NCBI RefSeq assembly: GCF_006365315.1
Contig: NZ_CP040968.1
Span: 1,178,001-1,242,000, forward strand
Source of the DNA: Candidatus Methylopumilus universalis
GTDB taxonomy: Bacteria > Pseudomonadota > Gammaproteobacteria > Burkholderiales > Methylophilaceae
Length of the DNA: 64,000 bases
Direction of reading: 5' to 3'
The position numbers and the translations under genes were made by a program. Positions within the stretch are counted from its first letter, which is position 1, and each line of letters begins with the position of its first letter. Below the pieces are notes generated by a model. That model saw only the letters and a list, made by a program, of their open reading frames with translations, had not been told where the DNA came from and searched no databases. Below are positions 57,246 to 64,000 of the stretch, piece by piece.

Positions 57246-60200
57246 TATGCAGCTTCCTTTGTAAGTGACGCATGAAGTTCATTTAATGCACGTTTATATT
57301 CGTTTGGCATGACTTTAATAAATTGAGGTCTTACTTTATCCCAGTTATCTAGAATAAATTTAGCACGTTCACTCTCAGTGTATTTGAGATGTTTTTCGAT
57401 GAGTGCTTTTAAAATGACTTCATCAGGTTGGTTTAAATGTTGAGGCACTTTGGGTTGTGCTTGTTGTGTCTCTACTTTTTCTAATGACACCATAGATGGA
57501 TTGCAACGTTTGCTAAACAAACTATCTTCATCATATACGTAGGCTACCCCTCCTGACATACCTGCTGCAAAATTTTGTCCGGTATTACCTAAAACTACGA
57601 CAGTACCTCCTGTCATGTATTCGCAACCGTGATTACCAACGCCTTCTACCACTGCGGAGGCTCCTGAATTTCTCACACAGAATCTTTCCCCTGCCACGCC
57701 ACTAAAATAGCTCTCTCCTGTTGTTGCACCATACATCACAGTGTTACCTACAATAATATTTTCATGTGATTTCGCTTTAAATGCTTTAGGAGGTTTAATC
57801 ACGACCCTGCCGCCACATAAACCTTTAGCAACATAGTCATTACCTTCGCCAATCAATTCCAAGGAAATACCTTGTGCTAAGAATGCTGCAAAACTTTGTC
57901 CAGCGGTACCATTTAAAGTAATTTGAATGGTATCTTGCGGTAAACCTTCATGACCAAAACGTTTTGCAATTTCATGCGACAACATGGTACCCACAGTGCG
58001 ATTTGTATTGGTAATCGGTAAATTAATCGATACTTTTTGACGTTTATCTAATGCAAGTTTTGATAATTTAATAAGTTCGTTATCAAGCGCATGTTCAAGA
58101 CCATGGGATTGTTCTTCTGTATGACGACGTGAAACTTCTTTTTCAACATTGGGTTGATAGAAAATTTTACTGAAATCAAGTCCTTGAATTTTCCAGTGCT
58201 CAATACCAGCTTGTGTATCAAGCAAATCGGTGCGACCAATTAGATCATCAAATTTTCTAATGCCAAGTGATGCCATCCACTCACGCACTTCTTCAGCCAC
58301 AAAGAAGAAATAGTTCACGACATGTTCAGGTTGACCAGTGAAACGTTTACGTAATTCTGGATCTTGAGTTGCCACACCGACTGGGCATGTATTCAAATGA
58401 CATTTACGCATCATGATGCAACCTTCAACCACAAGCGGTGCTGTCGCAAAACCAAATTCATCTGCACCTAACAGGGCGCCGATGACGACATCGCGACCTG
58501 TTTTCATTTGTCCGTCGACTTGAACAATGACGCGTCCGCGTAAACGATTTAATACTAACGTTTGTTGTGTTTCAGCGAGTCCAATCTCCCAAGGCGTGCC
58601 AGCATGCTTAATCGATGAAATAGGCGAGGCTCCTGTACCACCGTCATGGCCTGCAATCACAATATGATCAGATTTGGCTTTTGCAACACCGGCAGCGACA
58701 GTTCCTACACCTGTTTCAGATACAAGTTTGACTGAAATACTTGCACTTGGATTTGCATTTTTTAAATCATGAATGAGTTGAGCTAAATCTTCGATCGAAT
58801 AAATGTCGTGATGCGGTGGTGGTGAAATAAGACCGACACCAGGAACAGAGAAACGAAGTTTTGCAATGTAAGGGCTCACCTTGTGACCTGGTAATTGGCC
58901 GCCTTCGCCTGGTTTTGCGCCTTGTGCCATCTTGATTTGAATTTGATCGGCTGAACTTAAATATTCTGCAGTCACGCCGAATCGACCGGAAGCGACTTGT
59001 TTAATTCGCGAGCGAAGTGAATCCCCTTTTTTAAGTTTAATATCACTTTCAATTAAGTTAAGGCCAATCACATTTGCAACGGTATTGTCTTTATCTAAAG
59101 TTAAGAAGCGTTTTGCATCCTCACCACCTTCGCCGGTATTCGATTTGCCACCAATACGATTCATCGCGATCGCTAATGTTGTATGGGCTTCTGTTGAGAT
59201 TGATCCTAAAGACATCGCGCCTGTTGCAAATCGTTTAACGATTTCTTTCGCCGGTTCTACGTCATCTAAGGAAATTGCTTTGTCATTCGTTTTTAATTTA
59301 AATAATCCACGTAAAGTCATTTGACGTTTCGTTTGATCATTAATGAGGGCTGCATATTCTTTATAAGTACTATATTGGTTCGTTCTTGTCGCATGTTGTA
59401 ATTTTGCAATCGAATCGGGTGTCCACATATGTTCTTCGCCTCTGACTCTAAAGGCATATTCACCACCTGCATCTAATGCATTAACTAAGACTGGGTCAGC
59501 TCCAAAAGCGGATTGATGAATACGCATGGTTTCTTCTGCGATTTCTTCAATGCCGATTCCTTCGATATTGGTGGCTGTTCCTTTAAAGTAAGCATTAATG
59601 AGCTGAGAGTTAAGGCCCACTGCTTCAAAAATTTGTGCGCCACAGTAAGATTGGTAGGTTGAAATGCCCATCTTAGACATGACTTTGTAAAGACCTTTAC
59701 CAATCGATTTTATAAAGTTCTTGTGAGCAAGAACATGGTCATTTGTCATGGCATGCATAGACTCATATGCCAACCAAGGACAAATTGCCTCCGCACCATA
59801 ACCACCTAAAAGGGCAAAGTGATGCACTTCACGAGCAGAACCTGTATCCACCACTAAGCCTGTATTGGTGCGCAAACCTTCACGCACTAAATGTTGATGT
59901 GTAGCCGAAGTGGCTAACAATGCCGGGATCGCCATACGATCTTTGGATTGATTGCGATCCGATAAAATCAGAATATTGTAACCATCCTTCACTGCTTTAT
60001 AGACATCTTGACGAAGAGTGTCGATTGCTTTTTTCATACCATACGCGTCGTCTTTTTTAAGGCCCTTCACATTGTATGTAATATCAAGTACTAAAGATTT
60101 GTAAGCATCTTTTGTGAGTTTAGAAATATTTTTTAATTGTTCTAAATCATCAAGCGTTAAAACAGGCTGACTTGTTTCAAGTCTTGTAGTTGGTTTTGTT

Positions 60201-61882
60201 TCATCGACTGCTAATAAATTAGGCTTGGGTCCAATAAATGTCACAAGTGACATCACTAACTCTTCACGGATTGGATCGATCGGTGGATTAGTTACTTGTG
60301 CAAATAATTGTTTAAAGTAGTTGTAAATAAGTTTTGGTTTTTTTGAGAGTACTGGAAGTGCAGCATCATTACCCATCGAACCTGAATTCTCTTCCCCATT
60401 TGCCACCATTGGTTGCAAAATAAATTTAATATCTTCTTGTGTGTAACCAAAACTTTGTTGTGTATCGAGTAAGGTCGCTTTAAGTTCAGTCTTGCTATTT
60501 GTTTTTGGGAAGTCACCTAAGAAGTAACGAGAACTATCAATCCACTCGCGATAAGGCTTATGTGTTGCGAGTTCTTTTTTCACTTCTTCATCATCAATGA
60601 TGCGGCCTTTTTCCATATCGATAAGAAGCATTTTGCCTGGTTGCAAACGCCACTTCTTAATAATTTTTTCTTGTGGGAATTGCAGCACACCCATTTCAGA
60701 TGCCATCATGACGACACCATCATCGGTCATTAAATAGCGTGCGGGACGTAATCCATTTCGATCTAAGGTGGCACCAATCATACGACCATCGGTAAATGCC
60801 ACTGCTGCTGGACCATCCCATGGTTCCATCAATGCAGCGTGATATTCATAGAATGCACGACGATTTTCATCCATCATAGGATTACCTGACCATGCTTCAG
60901 GAATTAACATCATCATTGCGTGCGGTAGACTGTAACCACCTGCAACTAACAATTCTAAACAATTATCAAAACATGCGGAGTCAGATTGGCCTTCGACAAT
61001 GAGTGGCCATAACTTTTCTAAGTCATCACCTAATAATGCGGATTGCATACTTTCATGTCGTGCACGCATCCAATTGACATTGCCTTGTACCGTATTAATT
61101 TCTCCGTTGTGCGCAATCATTCTAAATGGATGTGCTAAATCCCATGCAGGGAACGTGTTCGTTGAGAAACGTTGATGAACTAAAGCTAATGCCGATGTCA
61201 CACGCTCGTCTTTTAAGTCTGGGTAGTAAGTATCCACTTCGTTTGCAAGGAGCATGCCCTTATACACAATGGTGCGACTTGAAAGAGATGGAATATAAAA
61301 TTGTGCAGGATCGTCAAGCCCTAACTTTTTAACGCTATGTTCAATGCGTTTACGAATGACAAATAGTTTTCGTTCGAAATGATTTTGATCTTTGATGTCG
61401 CCGCCTTGACCAATGATGACTTGTTTGATTTTAGGCTCTAGTGCTTTCGCAGCATCTGCGATATTAGAATTATTGGTAGGTACATCACGCCAAGCTAAAA
61501 ATGTTTGGCCTTCTTCTTTGATAATGTCAGTGATGATCTTTTCACATTGAGTGCGATGCGAATTTGATTGTGGAAAGAAAATAAGACCACATGCATATTG
61601 ACCAGATAGAGGTAAATCAACAGATAATTTTTTAGCCTCATCTCGAATGAGACCATCTGGCATTTGAATGAGGATACCAGCACCATCACCTAATTTTGGA
61701 TCATAGCCTGTCGCACCACGATGCGTTAGGTTGGTTAAGATCTGAAGACCCTGAGCCACAATGGTGTGACTTTTGGTGCCATGAATGTTAGCCACAAAGC
61801 CAACGCCACAGGCGTCATGCTCATTTTTAGGGTTATAGAGACCTTGTTGCTCAGGTCTTTCGAATTGAGTCATAAACTGCAT
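57245..61882 (-). CDS. gltB: Glutamate synthase large subunit
   Basis: Makes two glutamates from glutamine and 2-oxoglutarate. At 1545 residues it has a short propeptide and N-terminal nucleophile Cys ([18 protein letters not shown], Cys25), the glutaminase domain ([24 protein letters not shown] region), central domain, FMN barrel ([28 protein letters not shown]), the 3Fe-4S cysteines in [20 protein letters not shown] and a C-terminal GXGXG helix. Works with gltD and, upstream in flux, AmtB. Confidence 0.98.
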   Translation of the reverse strand: MQFMTQFERPEQQGLYNPKNEHDACGVGFVANIHGTKSHTIVAQGLQILTNLTHRGATGYDPKLGDGAGILIQMPDGLIRDEAKKLSVDLPLSGQYACGLIFFPQSNSHRTQCEKIITDIIKEEGQTFLAWRDVPTNNSNIADAAKALEPKIKQVIIGQGGDIKDQNHFERKLFVIRKRIEHSVKKLGLDDPAQFYIPSLSSRTIVYKGMLLANEVDTYYPDLKDERVTSALALVHQRFSTNTFPAWDLAHPFRMIAHNGEINTVQGNVNWMRARHESMQSALLGDDLEKLWPLIVEGQSDSACFDNCLELLVAGGYSLPHAMMMLIPEAWSGNPMMDENRRAFYEYHAALMEPWDGPAAVAFTDGRMIGATLDRNGLRPARYLMTDDGVVMMASEMGVLQFPQEKIIKKWRLQPGKMLLIDMEKGRIIDDEEVKKELATHKPYREWIDSSRYFLGDFPKTNSKTELKATLLDTQQSFGYTQEDIKFILQPMVANGEENSGSMGNDAALPVLSKKPKLIYNYFKQLFAQVTNPPIDPIREELVMSLVTFIGPKPNLLAVDETKPTTRLETSQPVLTLDDLEQLKNISKLTKDAYKSLVLDITYNVKGLKKDDAYGMKKAIDTLRQDVYKAVKDGYNILILSDRNQSKDRMAIPALLATSATHQHLVREGLRTNTGLVVDTGSAREVHHFALLGGYGAEAICPWLAYESMHAMTNDHVLAHKNFIKSIGKGLYKVMSKMGISTYQSYCGAQIFEAVGLNSQLINAYFKGTATNIEGIGIEEIAEETMRIHQSAFGADPVLVNALDAGGEYAFRVRGEEHMWTPDSIAKLQHATRTNQYSTYKEYAALINDQTKRQMTLRGLFKLKTNDKAISLDDVEPAKEIVKRFATGAMSLGSISTEAHTTLAIAMNRIGGKSNTGEGGEDAKRFLTLDKDNTVANVIGLNLIESDIKLKKGDSLRSRIKQVASGRFGVTAEYLSSADQIQIKMAQGAKPGEGGQLPGHKVSPYIAKLRFSVPGVGLISPPPHHDIYSIEDLAQLIHDLKNANPSASISVKLVSETGVGTVAAGVAKAKSDHIVIAGHDGGTGASPISSIKHAGTPWEIGLAETQQTLVLNRLRGRVIVQVDGQMKTGRDVVIGALLGADEFGFATAPLVVEGCIMMRKCHLNTCPVGVATQDPELRKRFTGQPEHVVNYFFFVAEEVREWMASLGIRKFDDLIGRTDLLDTQAGIEHWKIQGLDFSKIFYQPNVEKEVSRRHTEEQSHGLEHALDNELIKLSKLALDKRQKVSINLPITNTNRTVGTMLSHEIAKRFGHEGLPQDTIQITLNGTAGQSFAAFLAQGISLELIGEGNDYVAKGLCGGRVVIKPPKAFKAKSHENIIVGNTVMYGATTGESYFSGVAGERFCVRNSGASAVVEGVGNHGCEYMTGGTVVVLGNTGQNFAAGMSGGVAYVYDEDSLFSKRCNPSMVSLEKVETQQAQPKVPQHLNQPDEVILKALIEKHLKYTESERAKFILDNWDKVRPQFIKVMPNEYKRALNELHASLTKEAA

Positions 61883-61947
61883 TAAAAAGATTAAACGGAA
61901 CCTTCAATAATAAAGCCTAACGCCCTGTAATTCAACAATTATTGAGC

Positions 61948-63228
61948 CTATTTAAGGACTTGAAAAACTTCTTTTGCGGCTTCAACCGTTTGATGAATGT
62001 CCTGATCTGTATGGGCTATAGATACGAAGCCTGCCTCGAATGCTGATGGGCCAAAGTAAAAACCTGACGTTAACATGTGATGGAAGAATTGATTGAAATG
62101 TTCTTTATTGCTTTTCATGATTTCATCGAAGCTTGTGGGCGCTTTTTCACTAAAATAAATGCCGAACATACCGCCTACGGATTGCGCACTAAATTTCACA
62201 TTCAATTCATGTGCGGCTTTGGTGAGTCCGTCCACGAGTGATTTGGTTTTTTTCGTTAACTCTTCATAGAAATTTGGAGCTTGCACGAGTTTGAGGGTAG
62301 CTAAACCTGCCGCTACTGCCACAGGGTCTCCAGACAATGTGCCCGCTTGATATACCGCACCTATGGGGGCCAAACATTGCATAATATCGCGTCGTCCACC
62401 AAAAGCACCCACGGGTAACCCACCACCAATCACTTTACCAAGTGTCGTTAAATCAGGCGTAATGCCATAAAGCGCCTGAGCGCCACCTATATTGACTCTG
62501 AAGCCTGTCATCACTTCATCAAAAATGAGCACGGCGCCGTGTTTAGTACATAACTCACGAAGTGTTTTTAAGAATTCCATGTGGGGAATAATGAGGTTCA
62601 TATTACCTACGACTGGCTCAATAATGACAGTCGCAATCGTGTCGCCTTTTTCTTTAAATAGCGCTCTTAAAGCTTCGACATCGTTATAAGGTAACGTTAA
62701 AGTATGTTTTGCGACATCTTCTGGAACGCCTGCTGAACTTGGTTCTCCGAAGGTTAAGAGTCCTGAACCTGCCTTAACTAATAGCGCATCTGCATGACCG
62801 TGATAACAACCTTCGAATTTAACTAAAGTATCTCGCTTCGTAAATCCACGTGCGACACGAATCGCACTCATCGTAGCTTCAGTGCCTGAACTCACAAGTC
62901 GCACTTGTTCAATACTGGTGACGAGTTTCACGAGTAATTCCGCCATCTCGAGTTCTCGTTTTGTGGGAGCACCAAATGACAAACTATCGAATGAAGCTTC
63001 TTGAACTGCTTTTAAGACTTGTGGGTGTGCGTGGCCTAATATCATGGGGCCCCAGGAATTGATGTAGTCAATATATTCGCGCCCATCTTCATCCCATAAT
63101 TTGCTACCTAAGCCTTTTTTGAAAAAAATTGGCGTACCGCCGACAGACTTAAATGCACGAACGGGAGAATTGACGCCACCTGGAATGACTTTTTGTGAGC
63201 GTTCAAATAGCGTTTTATTTTGACTCAT
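61948..63228 (-). CDS. hemL: Glutamate-1-semialdehyde 2,1-aminomutase
   Basis: Converts glutamate-1-semialdehyde to 5-aminolevulinate in the C5 heme route. 426 residues: opening [40 protein letters not shown] Asp in [12 protein letters not shown] and PLP Lys in [16 protein letters not shown]. Six bases after thiE, a linkage common in betaproteobacteria. Confidence 0.97.
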   Translation of the reverse strand: MSQNKTLFERSQKVIPGGVNSPVRAFKSVGGTPIFFKKGLGSKLWDEDGREYIDYINSWGPMILGHAHPQVLKAVQEASFDSLSFGAPTKRELEMAELLVKLVTSIEQVRLVSSGTEATMSAIRVARGFTKRDTLVKFEGCYHGHADALLVKAGSGLLTFGEPSSAGVPEDVAKHTLTLPYNDVEALRALFKEKGDTIATVIIEPVVGNMNLIIPHMEFLKTLRELCTKHGAVLIFDEVMTGFRVNIGGAQALYGITPDLTTLGKVIGGGLPVGAFGGRRDIMQCLAPIGAVYQAGTLSGDPVAVAAGLATLKLVQAPNFYEELTKKTKSLVDGLTKAAHELNVKFSAQSVGGMFGIYFSEKAPTSFDEIMKSNKEHFNQFFHHMLTSGFYFGPSAFEAGFVSIAHTDQDIHQTVEAAKEVFQVLK

Positions 63229-63234
63229 ATCGAT

Positions 63235-63861
63235 TTAATGAAACATCTTTAAAAATGTTTCTGCAGTTTCCTTTATTGATTTAGCTTCGTAAAGACTTGT
63301 AATGACAGCGATCGCGTCGATTCCTGTTTCAATAACATCATGAGCATTATTCACGGTGATGCCCCCAATTGCAACGATGGGAATATGAATCTCACGTTTT
63401 GCTTCACTTAGAAGTTCTAACGTGGCTCTCGGAGCGTTAGATTTTGTAGGCGTTGGGAACATGGCACCAAAAGCAACATAGCTCGCACCCTCTTTTTGGG
63501 CCTGTTTTGCACGACTTAACTGGTCATAACATGAGCTTCCAATGATGGCATCTTCGCCTAAAATGAGCCTAACTTCGGCGATATTGTCATCATTTTCACC
63601 TAAATGAACACCATCTGCCTCTAAATTAAGACACATCTCCACATCGTCATTTACAATGCATGGCACACCATATTCACGACATAGACGTAAAATAGCAGCA
63701 CATTGCTGTATTTTAACGTCACGATCTTGTATTTTACTGCGATATTGCACCATAAAAGCGCCACCTTCAATGGCTAATTTCGTTTTGTGGATAAGTGTAT
63801 TTAAGTCCGTCATATCAGTAGTGATGACGTATAAACCTTTAATGATGAATGAATCGCGCAT
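63235..63861 (-). CDS. thiE: Thiamine-phosphate synthase
   Basis: Joins HMP diphosphate with thiazole phosphate. TIM barrel of 208 residues from the Met before RDSFIIKGLYVITTD, with FMVQYRSKIQDRDVK, IVNDDVEMCLNLEADGVHLG, GSSCYDQL, VAFGAMFPTPTKSNAP and VAIGGITVNNAHDV. This start overlaps the thiD end by 23 bases; a longer ORF start at 63933 would read through thiD and adds residues unlike the family. Confidence 0.95.
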   Translation of the reverse strand: MRDSFIIKGLYVITTDMTDLNTLIHKTKLAIEGGAFMVQYRSKIQDRDVKIQQCAAILRLCREYGVPCIVNDDVEMCLNLEADGVHLGENDDNIAEVRLILGEDAIIGSSCYDQLSRAKQAQKEGASYVAFGAMFPTPTKSNAPRATLELLSEAKREIHIPIVAIGGITVNNAHDVIETGIDAIAVITSLYEAKSIKETAETFLKMFH

Positions 63862-64000
63862 ATTCCAATTCATCATCATGAGCCCAGAAGAGTCGATCTG
63901 GAATAAATTGGCCCATGCCAGGCTTATATCCATGCTTTAGAGACTGCCAAGTAAAGCGCTGTCCTTCTTGTATCGCCTCTTCTAATGTGGATCCTAACGC
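63839..64000 (-). CDS. thiD: HMP/HMP-phosphate kinase ThiD, C-terminal part (cut by window edge)
   Basis: The minus-strand frame open to base 64000 encodes 53 residues: ALGSTLEEAIQEGQRFTWQS, then LKHGYKPGMGQFIPDRLFWA and HDDELEYARFIHH before TAA. The GQRFTWQSLK and KPGMGQFIPDRLFW segments are typical of the end of betaproteobacterial ThiD, which phosphorylates hydroxymethylpyrimidine. The catalytic part lies beyond the window. It is too short for a typical ORF cut-off and overlaps thiE by 23 bases. Confidence 0.88.
   Translation of the reverse strand, partial: ALGSTLEEAIQEGQRFTWQSLKHGYKPGMGQFIPDRLFWAHDDELEYARFIHH

Overview
The window is a dense, AT-rich bacterial chromosome segment with no rRNA, tRNA, insertion sequence, prophage or CRISPR array that I could see. 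Gene content points to a small-genome betaproteobacterial methylotroph of the Methylophilaceae (OM43 / Methylopumilus-like). The evidence is a PQQ precursor peptide gene (pqqA), a TorF-type porin with glnK-amtB, split class II ribonucleotide reductase genes, and single-copy cofactor and LPS genes. The family placement is inferred from gene content, not from a tree or a search.

Layout. 1-11 kb: 3' end of lysA, purU, an ispH-nudB-nadA-HIT operon, then on the minus strand metH, mpl, a TonB-family protein and a [2Fe-2S] ferredoxin-like protein, with ubiK just upstream. 11-14 kb: a sigma-54-type promoter in front of a porin, glnK and amtB (nitrogen acquisition). 14-20 kb: a glycosidase-like protein of unknown role, orphan pqqA, mltA, apaG, thiG-thiS, two small unrecognised genes and a dienelactone hydrolase-like enzyme. 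19.6-24 kb: a lipoprotein, a secreted trypsin-like protease and nrdJa/nrdJb behind a promoter with an NrdR-box candidate. 24-32 kb: waaA, isochorismatase-like and Pcm-like genes, a TPP riboswitch with thiC, then uppP-exoD-mutY, a GNAT protein, DoxX and a cytochrome b561. 33-37.5 kb: a MacA / split-MacB / TolC tripartite exporter. 37.6-43.3 kb: an unusual eight-gene operon (phosphatase, class III aminotransferase, two small multidrug-resistance-size transporters, alpha/beta hydrolase, acyl carrier protein, ketosynthase, DUF2147) that looks like an undescribed aminated acyl-product pathway with export. 43.4-45.5 kb: a two-component system. 45.5-53.2 kb: a LysR regulator divergent from an SbtA-type bicarbonate transporter gene that runs directly into a heavy-metal-type RND efflux operon ending in a PII-like protein. 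53.3-64 kb: a glycine-zipper protein, htpX, hemE, gltD-gltB, hemL, thiE and the 3' end of thiD.

How the parts fit. Nitrogen is handled by amtB/glnK and the GltBD glutamate synthase. Thiamine synthesis is scattered over three loci (thiSG, thiC, thiDE). Methionine synthesis by MetH and deoxyribonucleotide synthesis by NrdJ both need cobalamin, while no cobalamin biosynthesis gene lies in the window. Methanol oxidation is only implied, through pqqA. The regions most worth following up are the 37.6-43.3 kb operon and the sbtA-RND-PII operon.

No gene-free stretch exceeds 300 bases. The longest gaps, 23928-24181 and about 11142-11348, contain the nrdJ and porin control regions described below.
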